DNA from: an uncultured Clostridia bacterium
GTDB lineage: Bacteria; Bacillota; Clostridia; UBA1212; UBA1255
Reading direction: 5' to 3'
Length of the DNA: 33,161 nt
Assembly: GCA_904420095.1 (NCBI GenBank)
Contig: CAJFUB010000014.1
Span: forward strand, 1 to 33,161
Part shown: positions 22,622-30,631 of the stretch, one piece after another
How the letters are laid out: every line of letters begins with the position of its first letter
How positions within the stretch are numbered: position 1 is the stretch's first letter
Made by a program: the position numbers and the translations under genes
Notes under the pieces: generated by a model
The model's database searches: none
What the model saw: only the letters and a program-made list of their open reading frames with translations
What the model was told of the DNA's origin: nothing

Positions 22622-25389
22622 TTTATCAGTCCTTTCAAATATCTTCCCGTATAAGATGCGCCGCACGCGGCGATTTCCTCCGGTTTTCCGGCGCAGACGA
22701 CGCTCCCGCCTCCGCTGCCGCCTTCCGGGCCCATATCTATAATATAATCTGCACATTTAATCAATTCAAGATTATGTTCTATTACGACTACCGTATTTCC
22801 GGCATCAGTCAGCTTCTGCAGAATTTCAATCAGCTTCTTGACGTCATGCGTATGCAGTCCCGTCGTAGGCTCATCGAGCACATAAAACGTTTTCCCTGTA
22901 CTGACCTTGGAAAGCTCGGTCGCCAGTTTGACGCGCTGCGCCTCTCCGCCGGAAAGCGTCGTAGACGGCTGCCCGAGTTTAATATATCCCAGTCCGACCT
23001 CCTGCAGCGTGTCGATTTTCCTGCGCACCGCAGGAAGATCCCGAAAGAACTCCACCGCGTCGTCCACCGTCATGTCGAGGACGTCGGCGATGTTTTTTCC
23101 CTTATATCTTATTTCCAAAGTCTCTCTGTTATACCGCTTTCCTTTGCAGACCTCGCAGGGAACGTAAACGTCAGGCAGAAAATGCATTTCGATTTTTTTG
23201 ATTCCGTCGCCGTCGCAGGCTTCGCATCTGCCGCCTTTTGTATTGAAGCTGAATCTGCCGCTCTTATAGCCTCTGGCTCTGCTTTCCGGAACAAGCGCGA
23301 ACAATTCCCGGATCGCCGTGAAAACGCCTACATAGGTCGCCGGATTTGAGCGCGGCGTCCTGCCGATCGGCGACTGGTCGATGCAAATCAGCTTATCGAC
23401 GTTTTCCTTTCCGATGAGCTCCCGATACGTTCCATCCAAATTATAATCTTCCGTCATTGCCTTGCAGAGCACCTGATTGACAAGAGAGCTCTTTCCCGAG
23501 CCGGAAACGCCTGTCACACAGATGAACGTTCCGAGCGGGAAATCTACGTCGATGTTTTTCAAATTGTTAATGCTGGCGCCTTTGAGCGACAGCTTATGGC
23601 CGTTTCCCTCCCGCCGCTTTTCCGGTACGTCGATCTTCATTTTCCCGGATAGATAACGGCCTGTAATGGACGCCTCGCAGCGCATGATCTCCTCCGGTGT
23701 CCCGGCCGCAATAAGTTCCCCTCCGTGTACGCCGGCGGCCGGGCCGATATCAACGATATAGTCCGCCTGGCGCATCGTATCTTCGTCGTGTTCAACGACG
23801 ATCAGGGTGTTTCCAAGATCCCGCAGGCCCTTGAGCGCAGCCAGAAGCTTGTCGTTGTCCCTTTGATGCAGGCCGATGCTCGGTTCATCCAGAATATAAA
23901 GGACACCCATCAGACCTGCACCGATCTGCGTGGCAAGCCGGATCCGCTGGGATTCGCCGCCGGAAAGCGTGCCGGAGGAACGCGCCAGCGTCAGATAGCC
24001 GAGGCCGACATTTTCCAGAAAGCCGAGCCGTCCCTTCAGCTCTTTCAGAATCGATTCCGCAATCATCGTTTTTTCTTCCGAAAGCTGCAGGCCGCTTATA
24101 AACTTGAGCGCATTTTCCACAGACATCTGCGTAAAATCGGAAATGCTCAGATCTCCCACCGTAAAGGAAAGCGCGTTATCATTGAGACGTTTTCCGCCGC
24201 ACTGCGGGCAGACGCACTCCGTCATATAATATTCCAGCGGATACGTTTCAAAGCTCCCCTGCATTTTGCGCTCATACCGGTCTTCCAGCGATGCGATCAG
24301 GCCGCGGTACTCCCCTCCGTCGCCAGAGATAATGAGCTCTTTTACAGAATCGGGGTATTCTGCAAATTCCTGATTCATATCGAATCCGTACCGTTTGCTG
24401 ATCTTTTCGATCAGTGCCAGGCGCTGCGCGATCGTATAATCCAAAAGCATCGCCATGCCGAGATCGTAGAATGTCCTGTGTCCGATCCGCCCTGCAAAAT
24501 ACGCTTTATCAAACTGCTGGATTTTTCCGAGTCCCGCGCATTTCGGGCAGGCTCCCATCGGGCTGTTGAAGGAAAACAGCTTCGGGCTGACCTCCGGCAG
24601 GCTGATCCCGCATTCCGGACAGGCGTAATTGCTGCTGAACATCAGATCGTACGCGTCTTTCCCGTCCGGCTCCGCCACGTTGACAAGGGCAAGTCCGGAA
24701 GCAAGCGTCAGCACGATCTCCAGGGAATCGCTGATCCGTCCCTGCAGTCCGTCCCGCATCACAAGCCGGTCTACAACAACGTCGATATGGTGGATTTTAT
24801 AGCGGTCAAGCGTAATTTCTTCGTCCAGTCCGTAAAGCTCGCCGTCGATCCGTACCCTGGAATACCCTTTCTTGCGAAGCGTCTCAATCAGGCGCGTATA
24901 TTCGCCCTTACGCCCCCTTACGACCGGAGCCATCAGCTGGATTCTGCTGCCTTCCGGCAGGTGTAAAATGTGATCCGTCATCTGATCGATCGTCTGCGTA
25001 TAGATTTTCTTTCCGCACTTCGGGCAGTGCGGCTCTCCCGTTCTCGCGTACAGAAGCCTGAGATAGTCGTAGATTTCCGTAACCGTACCGACCGTGGAAC
25101 GCGGATTCTTGGAGGTCGTTTTCTGATCGATCGATATGGCGGGAGACAGGCCGTCAATCCTGTCTACATCCGGCTTTTCCATCTGACCGATAAACATTCT
25201 GGCATAGGAGGAAAGCGATTCCATATAGCGCCGCTGTCCCTCGGCATAAATCGTTTCAAAGGCCAGGGAGGATTTGCCGGAGCCGCTGAGGCCGGTCAGC
25301 ACCACCAGCTTGTCCCTCGGAATTTTTACGTCGATGTTCTTTAAATTGTTTTCTCTCGCGCCATGTACCGTAATATACTCTTGTTTCAT
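22618..25389 (-). CDS. uvrA: Excinuclease ABC subunit A
   Basis: Damage-recognition ATPase of nucleotide excision repair. The 923 residues contain two ABC ATPase halves (Walker A GLSGSGKS near the start and GVSGSGKS in the second half, with ABC signatures [12 protein letters not shown] and [12 protein letters not shown]) and zinc-binding CxxC pairs (CPKCGKK, CPECG, CPKCAG, CPQCGG, CEAC, CEVCKG). The second signature is followed by the [12 protein letters not shown] Walker B. ATG at 25389 and GTG at 25398 are possible starts with only weak upstream purines; ATG is taken. It lies 14 nt after uvrB, and its stop overlaps the clpE-like ATG. Confidence 0.97.
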   Translation of the reverse strand: MKQEYITVHGARENNLKNIDVKIPRDKLVVLTGLSGSGKSSLAFETIYAEGQRRYMESLSSYARMFIGQMEKPDVDRIDGLSPAISIDQKTTSKNPRSTVGTVTEIYDYLRLLYARTGEPHCPKCGKKIYTQTIDQMTDHILHLPEGSRIQLMAPVVRGRKGEYTRLIETLRKKGYSRVRIDGELYGLDEEITLDRYKIHHIDVVVDRLVMRDGLQGRISDSLEIVLTLASGLALVNVAEPDGKDAYDLMFSSNYACPECGISLPEVSPKLFSFNSPMGACPKCAGLGKIQQFDKAYFAGRIGHRTFYDLGMAMLLDYTIAQRLALIEKISKRYGFDMNQEFAEYPDSVKELIISGDGGEYRGLIASLEDRYERKMQGSFETYPLEYYMTECVCPQCGGKRLNDNALSFTVGDLSISDFTQMSVENALKFISGLQLSEEKTMIAESILKELKGRLGFLENVGLGYLTLARSSGTLSGGESQRIRLATQIGAGLMGVLYILDEPSIGLHQRDNDKLLAALKGLRDLGNTLIVVEHDEDTMRQADYIVDIGPAAGVHGGELIAAGTPEEIMRCEASITGRYLSGKMKIDVPEKRREGNGHKLSLKGASINNLKNIDVDFPLGTFICVTGVSGSGKSSLVNQVLCKAMTEDYNLDGTYRELIGKENVDKLICIDQSPIGRTPRSNPATYVGVFTAIRELFALVPESRARGYKSGRFSFNTKGGRCEACDGDGIKKIEMHFLPDVYVPCEVCKGKRYNRETLEIRYKGKNIADVLDMTVDDAVEFFRDLPAVRRKIDTLQEVGLGYIKLGQPSTTLSGGEAQRVKLATELSKVSTGKTFYVLDEPTTGLHTHDVKKLIEILQKLTDAGNTVVVIEHNLELIKCADYIIDMGPEGGSGGGSVVCAGKPEEIAACGASYTGRYLKGLIK

Positions 25390-25403
25390 TGCTCTCACTT
25401 CTT

Positions 25404-27464
25404 CTATTGTATCAATTTTAGTTTTTTGATTGTGTCGCGTATTTTTGCGGCGTCCTCATATCGGAGCTCTCCGGCCGCTTCCGCCATGCGAAGCGTCAGC
25501 GTCTCGATCAGCGTGTCGATCGGCATATTCTGTTCCTCTTCCGTAAGCTCCATTACCATATCAAGCTTCGTTTTCGGCGCTTTCGATGAAAGTCTGCCGC
25601 CGTTCTTTGTAATGCCGCCGCTTGCAATTTCCCCTACCACATCCGAATTTGTATTCTCCCGAAGCCGTGTCGAGTCGATCACTTCCCGTACGCTCTTCAC
25701 GATTGTTTTGGGCGTAATATGATGCTGCCTGTTGTATTCACTCTGCAGTCTGCGCCTTCTGTTCGTTTCCTCGATGGCATACTGCATGGATTCCGTTATC
25801 TCGTCGGCATACATAATGACGCGGCCCTCCACGTTTCTTGCAGCCCTTCCGATCGTCTGGATCAGAGAGGTTTCACTGCGGAGGAAGCCCGCCTTATCCG
25901 CATCCAGGATCGCCACGAGAGAAACCTCGGGAAGATCCAGTCCTTCGCGGAGCAGATTGATGCCCACCAGAACATCGAACACACCGGTCCGCAAATCCTT
26001 TATAATTTCCATTCTTTCAATAGATTTAATGTCGGAATGCAAGTATCTGACGCGAATTCCCACGTTTCCGAGATACTCAGTAAGACTTTCCGCCATTTTC
26101 TTAGTAAGCGTCGTAACCAGGACGCGCTGCCCCTTGGCGGTGATCTGTCGGATTTCTCCGATCAGATCGTCAATCTGCCCCTCTACCGGACGCACAATAA
26201 TTTCCGGATCGATCAGGCCAGTGGGACGGATGACCTGTTCCACAATTTCCGAGGCTCTTTCGCGTTCGTATTTTGCGGGCGTGGCGCTGACATAAATGAC
26301 CTGATGGATCCGTTCCTCAAACTCGTCGAATTTCAATGGACGGTTGTCCAGCGCGGAAGGAAGCCGGAAGCCGTACTCCACAAGAGATTCCTTGCGCGCT
26401 CTGTCTCCGTTGTACATTGCGCGTACCTGAGGAATCGTCGCGTGGGATTCATCGATAAACATCAGAAAGTCTTTCGGAAAATAATCCATCAGCGTATATG
26501 GCGCGCTTCCCGGCGCCCGTCCGCTGATATGCCTGGAATAATTTTCTATGCCGCTGCAGGACTTCGTTTCCCGTAAAAGCTCCATGTCGTACCGCGTGCG
26601 CTGCTCCAGGCGGTACGCTTCCAAAAGCTTCCCCTGATCCTTAAAATACTGCACGCGTTCTTCCATCTCAGCCAAAATGCTGTCGACAGCGCGTTCCATT
26701 TTCGCGTCCGTCGTCGCATAGTGAGAGGCCGGGAAGATTGCCGCATGAGACAGAGTGGCTCGCGCCTTGTAATTAACGGCGTCACATTCCGTGATCCGGT
26801 CGATTTCATCTCCAAAAAATTCGACTCTGATAATCGTATCGTTCCGATCGGCCGGGCGGATGCTCAGCGTGTCCCCGTTGATCCGGAAAACGCCTCTGGA
26901 GGAAAAATCGCTGTTGTCGCTGGTATAATTCATGGAAACAAGCTTTGCCGCCGCCTGACGGATTTCCATATGCATTCCCGGACGCAGTGAAAGCATTAGA
27001 TTTGTATAATCCTCCGGATCGCCTAATCCATAAATACAGGAGACGCTTGAAACAATGATGACGTCGCGCCGTTCAAAAAGCGCTGCCGTCGCGGAGTGGC
27101 GCAGCCGGTCGATTTCATCGTTGATGCTGGAATCCTTTTCGATATACGTATCAGATGCGGCGATATACGCTTCCGGCTGATAGTAATCATAATAGGAGAT
27201 AAAAAATTCTACTGCATTATTAGGGAAGAATTCCCGAAATTCCGAGCAGAGCTGCGCGGCGAGCGTTTTATTATGCGCCAGCACCAGTGTCGGCCGGTTG
27301 ACATTGGCGATGACGTTCGCCATCGTGAAGGTTTTACCTGAACCCGTAACGCCCAATAAGACCTGCTCTTTCAAACCACTTTCGACGCCCTCCGTAAGTT
27401 TTGCGATCGCTTCCGGCTGGTCTCCGGTCGGCGTATAAGGGGCAACCAATTCGAAATGATCCAT
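25404..27464 (-). CDS. uvrB: Excinuclease ABC subunit B
   Basis: Helicase-like damage-verification subunit that hands the lesion to UvrC. The 686 residues include Walker A GVTGSGKT near residues 36-43, the beta-hairpin [11 protein letters not shown] used for damage verification, DESHATIPQ, the GRAARN motif and a C-terminal UVR motif (about 640-680) for UvrC contact. ATG at 27464 is preceded by GGAGGG about 8 nt upstream. The frame stays open for 58 codons upstream but those lack family sequence. It is the first gene of the long minus-strand block. No convincing LexA (GAAC-N4-GTTC) site was found upstream. Confidence 0.97.
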   Translation of the reverse strand: MDHFELVAPYTPTGDQPEAIAKLTEGVESGLKEQVLLGVTGSGKTFTMANVIANVNRPTLVLAHNKTLAAQLCSEFREFFPNNAVEFFISYYDYYQPEAYIAASDTYIEKDSSINDEIDRLRHSATAALFERRDVIIVSSVSCIYGLGDPEDYTNLMLSLRPGMHMEIRQAAAKLVSMNYTSDNSDFSSRGVFRINGDTLSIRPADRNDTIIRVEFFGDEIDRITECDAVNYKARATLSHAAIFPASHYATTDAKMERAVDSILAEMEERVQYFKDQGKLLEAYRLEQRTRYDMELLRETKSCSGIENYSRHISGRAPGSAPYTLMDYFPKDFLMFIDESHATIPQVRAMYNGDRARKESLVEYGFRLPSALDNRPLKFDEFEERIHQVIYVSATPAKYERERASEIVEQVIRPTGLIDPEIIVRPVEGQIDDLIGEIRQITAKGQRVLVTTLTKKMAESLTEYLGNVGIRVRYLHSDIKSIERMEIIKDLRTGVFDVLVGINLLREGLDLPEVSLVAILDADKAGFLRSETSLIQTIGRAARNVEGRVIMYADEITESMQYAIEETNRRRRLQSEYNRQHHITPKTIVKSVREVIDSTRLRENTNSDVVGEIASGGITKNGGRLSSKAPKTKLDMVMELTEEEQNMPIDTLIETLTLRMAEAAGELRYEDAAKIRDTIKKLKLIQ

Positions 27465-27641
27465 AGCAAAACCCTCCCTTTCTGCGAATTTGATACAGTT
27501 CTTATAGGACAAAAATTCGTCAACACGCATATTCCGTTTCAATGCAAAAATCGCTAAAAATGTCCGTTGACGAATCAGGTCACTTTTCCCCTCCTCGCAA
27601 GCTGCGCGAACTGTGGGAATGATATAGAATTTCAACATAGT

Positions 27642-27669
27642 AGTATAGCACGTTTTTTCTAAAAATCAA
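27642..27669 (-). promoter_or_regulatory. Probable promoter of the uvrB-uvrA block
   Basis: On the minus strand TTGATT (27669-27664) precedes TATACT (27647-27642) by 16 nt. The start near 27635 implies a leader of about 170 nt before uvrB. The -35 lies in the T-rich tail of an upstream terminator, so terminator and promoter are packed together. Confidence 0.55.
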
Positions 27670-27711
27670 AGAGGACGGCCGACTTTTTCATAATAGCCGA
27701 AACCATCCTCT
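27661..27711 (-). terminator. Rho-independent terminator upstream of the uvrB promoter
   Basis: On the minus strand arms 27711-27703 and 27678-27670 pair over nine bases (one G-T wobble). A weaker inner stem (27699-27696 with 27683-27680) lies within, and TTTGATTTTT follows. The pairing is better on the minus strand than on the plus strand, where one wobble becomes a mismatch. It implies that something to the right, in 27720-28420, is or was transcribed leftwards. Confidence 0.65.
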
Positions 27712-27749
27712 CTGTTTCTTTCTGTATAATTCTTCTGTTTTATGTATAT

Positions 27750-28178
27750 TTATTCATTTTGCCATACATGACATTGTTTCACAGCCATGCCAGCCGAGCG
27801 TATGCGAAAAAACAAGGGCTGCATGGCATGCAAATCTCTCCTGATGAAAAAGACCGGATATCGCGCTTGAATAGCATCCCACAAAAACGCATTCAGACCT
27901 GACACGATATCGCCCTCTCCCATAAGAGAGCTTGGTTTATATATCGCAATTGCAATCAGGAATATATATGTAAAATAGCGGTCCGGACATGCCGTAAAGA
28001 GCCGGGCTGCCCCCATTGCAGATAAAAATGGGACGATAAAAAGATCCCTCCCAGTAGAACATCCGTCTTTATGATATTTTAAGGTCAGGTTTTTCTGCCT
28101 TTCCATGCCCACTTTTATGAAAGCATCAGATCTTGCTTGCAGGCTTCTCAGGAAAGCGAACATCCTTCGCGGCAGCAT
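27750..28178 (-). CDS. Doubtful 142-codon open frame in a gene-poor stretch
   Basis: I do not recognise this product and am not sure it is a gene. The frame is open for 142 codons with one hydrophobic segment (YFTYIFLIAIAIY). There is no good ribosome binding site before the ATG at 28178 or the internal ATG at 28106. In its favour, a leftward terminator follows its stop by about 40 nt. Against it, the composition is unlike nearby genes and frames on the other strand are equally open. It may be a relict or part of a repeated intergenic element. Confidence 0.2.
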   Translation of the reverse strand: MLPRRMFAFLRSLQARSDAFIKVGMERQKNLTLKYHKDGCSTGRDLFIVPFLSAMGAARLFTACPDRYFTYIFLIAIAIYKPSSLMGEGDIVSGLNAFLWDAIQARYPVFFIRRDLHAMQPLFFRIRSAGMAVKQCHVWQNE

Positions 28179-28426
28179 ATGGTTTTTCCGGCGTCACTTC
28201 AATGTCAACGGAAAAGGATGCTTTTCGCATCCCCAAGCGCGTTGGATAGCACCTTGCGAGCTATGCTCTTACGCAAAGAAACGCCGCATAGGTGTGTCGC
28301 ACTTTGAGACCTTCCGTATGACGAGCATTGCTCTGAACAAACGTTATGAGGTTTTTCAATATGTTTTGGAAATGTTTCGAAAAATAGTATGTATTCTGCC
28401 GATCCTCACGTTTTTGACAATGAAAA
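28179..28426. other. Gene-free part of the 27.7-28.4 kb gap
   Basis: With the doubtful frame beside it, this forms about 700 nt between two leftward terminators with no supported gene. It contains a compact hairpin, GGATGC (28216-28221) with GCATCC (28227-28232) and a TTTTC loop. On the minus strand the hairpin is followed by TTTTCC, a weak terminator shape. I see no tRNA, riboswitch or insertion-sequence end. Confidence 0.4.
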
Positions 28427-28452
28427 TCCCCCAAAGCTTTTTGCCTTGGGGG
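28421..28452 (-). terminator. Terminator of the modular surface protein gene
   Basis: Arms 28428-28437 and 28443-28452 (CCCCCAAAGC / GCCTTGGGGG) form a ten-position stem with one A-C mismatch and a five-base loop. On the minus strand it is followed by ATTTTCATTG. It starts about 30 nt after the stop of the gene at 28482. The plus strand carries a run of nine G at 28448-28456. Confidence 0.65.
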
Positions 28453-28481
28453 GGGGAACATTTCGGGAAACAATCCGGCCG

Positions 28482-29513
28482 TTATTTTCTCTTCCGCTTT
28501 ACAGCAAAGACAATGACCACAATCACAACAACCAGCACCGCTGCGCCGATGCAGAGAGAGAGGATGAGATTACCGTTCGTGCTATTTTCTTGATCCGCCG
28601 GTTCCGCAGACGGTTCCGTTATCGGCGCCTTCGTGGGAGTCGCGGCTGAAGAGGGAGCAGGCGATGGTTCCTCTTCGCCAGAGACTTCAAACGCTACGGG
28701 ATCAGTCAGGACCTGATCTTTTTCCTCGTCTACCACAATCGCATAATAGTTCCCGCTTTTCAGAGGCCGTGTCGGGATACCCCCTTTTAAGGCACTTAAA
28801 TCATGATAGCCGACGTCTTTCCCGCAGCCTTCAGGATAGGTTTTTCTGGATTCCAGCGTGAAGTCGATCGGCCAGGAAAGGACAGATCCTTTATTCGTTG
28901 TCGGATCGCATTCCTTCCCCTGGAGGTAGACTCTTACGGAACAGCATCCGCCAAAGAAGCCCTTCGTTTCAAACGCGAAGGAGCCGTTTTCTTCCTGTTC
29001 CACCTTCAGGCTTCGTTCCCAATCGCCCATTTCAAACGCAACCGGTTCTGAAAGAAAACGATCCGGGTCGACTTCTCCATGATAAATTGCAACGGCAAAG
29101 TATTTTCCCGGTTTTAACGGCGAATTTGGGCCGTCCGTCAAAACGTCTAGTCTAAATCTCCACCAGGATTCCATTTCCTGATAAAATTTGCGTGTATAGG
29201 CCTCCCCTGAGTTGGGATAAAAAGCACCTTCATCATCCAGCATTATTCCCAGCAGGTCATACCCGGTAATCGGTGCAGTTTGTTCGTTCTCTGGCAGCGA
29301 TAAATCTATTATGTCCCCTTCACGGTAAATACTAATCACAGCCCGATGTGTAACAGTTTTATCTCCCTCTGCCTTGATTTGAACAGAACCATCGTTTTTG
29401 ACAGAGACACTTAAAGTAATGGGATATTCTTCTGCGCTGGCGTGGAATGGACGGAGCAAAACCAGCAGCAATGCACCGCACAAAGACAACAAAACTGTTT
29501 TTCTCATAATCAT
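28482..29513 (-). CDS. Secreted membrane-anchored protein with duplicated modules, function unknown
   Basis: A 343-residue protein with a signal peptide (basic MIMRK, hydrophobic LLSLCGALLLVLL, cleavage probably after HASAEE-like residues near 27), an extracellular part, a Pro/Ser/Thr-rich linker (about 280-310), one membrane helix and a KRKRK end. Two related units are visible: PLKPGKYFAVAIYHGE...SEPVAFEMG and PLKSGNYYAIVVDEEKDQ...TDPVAFEVS. Each ends just before a spacer. Cysteines in GGCCS, GKECDP and PEGCGK may form disulfides. There is no LPxTG, so anchoring is by the helix. ATG at 29513 has GGAGG 6 nt upstream. It has its own promoter and terminator and no obvious partner. I do not recognise a family. 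Confidence 0.8.
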   Translation of the reverse strand: MIMRKTVLLSLCGALLLVLLRPFHASAEEYPITLSVSVKNDGSVQIKAEGDKTVTHRAVISIYREGDIIDLSLPENEQTAPITGYDLLGIMLDDEGAFYPNSGEAYTRKFYQEMESWWRFRLDVLTDGPNSPLKPGKYFAVAIYHGEVDPDRFLSEPVAFEMGDWERSLKVEQEENGSFAFETKGFFGGCCSVRVYLQGKECDPTTNKGSVLSWPIDFTLESRKTYPEGCGKDVGYHDLSALKGGIPTRPLKSGNYYAIVVDEEKDQVLTDPVAFEVSGEEEPSPAPSSAATPTKAPITEPSAEPADQENSTNGNLILSLCIGAAVLVVVIVVIVFAVKRKRK

Positions 29514-29550
29514 CTGCGGCCTCCTTATGGATTGTTTAAAAGCTGCAGAT

Positions 29551-29579
29551 ATTATACATTATTTTTTGCCATTTTACAA
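29551..29579 (-). promoter_or_regulatory. Sigma-A-type promoter of the surface protein gene
   Basis: On the minus strand TTGTAA (29579-29574, four of six) stands 17 nt before a perfect TATAAT (29556-29551). The start near 29545 leaves about 30 nt before the ATG, including the AGGAGG site. The gene is therefore probably transcribed in vegetative cells. Confidence 0.7.
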
Positions 29580-29581
29580 AC

Positions 29582-29620
29582 AATCAATGAAAGAAACTGC
29601 GTAAACTGCCGTCTCTTTCA
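29582..29620 (-). terminator. Terminator-like hairpin behind the relict gene
   Basis: TGAAAGA (29588-29594) and TCTTTCA (29614-29620) are perfect inverted repeats. Three more pairs, one of them a wobble, extend the stem inward. On the minus strand TTGATTGTTTG follows. It lies 33 nt after the stop of the relict frame at 29654, where a terminator of that former gene would be. Confidence 0.45.
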
Positions 29621-29653
29621 TTCTCAGTTATTTGAAGTAATAGTAATTTGGTG

Positions 29654-29893
29654 TTACACCAGAGGAAGGAACCCGCCGTCTTGATATAAGACAATCAAAT
29701 ACTTTCCTGCGGGAAGCGGCGTCAAAATTCCCGAATTTTTGTCAAGCGTATTGGCGCTCCACATCACACGCCCTTTGGTAACAGCATGCTCTTCCTCTAT
29801 GACGCCTGCAGGATCCTCGTCGGATTCTGGCAGAGGATTTACAGTCGTTATATCCGTAGCTTCAGCACCGCGGCGTTTTTCTGATATCTCAAT
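29654..29893 (-). pseudogene. Relict C-terminal end of a paralogue of the neighbouring surface protein
   Basis: The minus-strand frame from 29893 to the TAA at 29654 has no usable start and no ribosome binding site, yet reads like protein. It has an acidic Pro/Ser/Glu-rich part (NPLPESDEDPAG), then VTKGRVMWSANTLDKNSG, then PLPAGKYLIVLYQDGG and a stop soon after. PLPAGKYLIVLYQDG resembles the PLKPGKYFAVAIYHGE and PLKSGNYYAIVVDEE units of the gene at 28482, at the same place relative to a preceding spacer. Upstream it is cut by a TAA at 29894-29896. The simplest reading is a 5'-truncated, decayed duplicate. The similarity is short and seen by eye only. Confidence 0.5.
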
Positions 29894-30207
29894 TTAAGCT
29901 GCAATTCGTCCAGCAGGCTTTTTCAAATGGTGTTTGTGCAGGTTAAAGCCGCGCGATATCAGTCTGATTTCAAAAATCACCCATTTTTCCTCTTGCCTGT
30001 ATACTCCGGTTCATGCGAAGCAATACTCCATGTAAACTGCAAATGGTTCAATCCCCCTTGACGGAAACTGACGCGTTTCCCCTTGCATTTGCAGCACCAA
30101 TCCCTATACGGAAAGGCCGCCGCTTCATCTATGGGAAAGCTTGCTTTTGTGGAACGTCTTATCTGACCGTGTAAAAGCCAGTGCCTAAATTCCACCCGTG
30201 ATACAAG
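29894..30207. other. Unassigned stretch between the relict and the YbaN-family gene
   Basis: About 310 nt without a supported gene. A minus-strand frame of 72 codons (30195-29977) contains a CCKCKGKR cluster and reads through to a TGA at 29977. It has no ribosome binding site and I do not recognise it. No inverted repeats or transposase motifs are evident. It separates the relict from a segment whose codon choice looks different. Confidence 0.35.
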
Positions 30208-30615
30208 TTAAATTGAAAGATCCTCTTTCCGCTTGCCATTTCGGATCGTCTTGACTCCGAATACAAAATAGATAATATGGCAAACCCAGACGATGGCCAG
30301 AATGATGCTTGGCACAAGCACATTTGCCCGCATCATCATAAAAAAGCCGATCCCCATTACCAGCGTCACCGGGATGATGATGCCCAGCTTGGTCTGCACC
30401 GTCATTCCCTTTTTCTTTACAAAGGACTCCAGGTGCTTTTTGTAAAGCTTGGTGCTCACAAACCAGTCGTGCAGCTTCTGAGAGGAATTTGCAAAGCAGA
30501 ACACCGTCACAAGAAAAAAGGGAACGGTAGGCAGAATGGGAAGCACCACTCCTACGCAGCCCAGCCCCAAGCTGATAAAGCCCAATATCAAAAATATCAA
30601 TCGTTTCAGTTTCAT
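30208..30615 (-). CDS. YbaN-family (DUF454) inner membrane protein
   Basis: A 135-residue protein with hydrophobic segments around LIFLILGFISLGLGCVGVVLPILPTVPFFLV (one long or two short spans), LGIIIPVTLVMGIGFFMM and VPSIILAIVWVCHIIYFVF. The early GCVGVVLPILPTVPFFL followed by CFANSSQKLHDWF is characteristic of the DUF454/YbaN family. The molecular role is not established. ATG at 30615 follows AAAGAGGT. It lies 16 nt after the ABC exporter gene and is probably co-transcribed with it. Confidence 0.88.
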   Translation of the reverse strand: MKLKRLIFLILGFISLGLGCVGVVLPILPTVPFFLVTVFCFANSSQKLHDWFVSTKLYKKHLESFVKKKGMTVQTKLGIIIPVTLVMGIGFFMMMRANVLVPSIILAIVWVCHIIYFVFGVKTIRNGKRKEDLSI

Positions 30616-30631
30616 CTATGTACCTCTTTCT

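Noticed and set aside
22622-22756. N-terminal extension of the ClpE-like protein
   Set aside because: Lies within uvrA, is Arg-rich and unlike any Clp protein. The ATG at 22621 with ATGA overlap and zinc finger directly after is far better.
23725-24966. Plus-strand frame of 413 codons across uvrA
   Set aside because: Antisense shadow of uvrA. Long opposite frames are common in this codon usage; no binding site or protein-like motifs.
27465-27638. 58-codon N-terminal extension of UvrB
   Set aside because: The ATG at 27464 has GGAGGG and begins the family sequence. The extension is leader RNA or at most a small upstream frame.
27481-27640. LexA (SOS) box upstream of uvrB
   Set aside because: GAAC and GTTC half sites occur (near 27498 and 27608) but never as a GAAC-N4-GTTC pair.
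28448-28456. Run of nine G as a slippage or phase-variation tract
   Set aside because: It lies outside any coding sequence, in the terminator of the surface gene; no frame depends on its length.
28105-28593. Plus-strand frame of 162 codons
   Set aside because: Overlaps the terminator and the end of the surface protein gene; low-complexity Thr-rich tail is the antisense of the membrane anchor.
29977-30195. 72-codon frame with CCKC cluster as a small zinc protein
   Set aside because: No ribosome binding site, no second cysteine pair in reach, and no recognisable family; treated as unassigned sequence.
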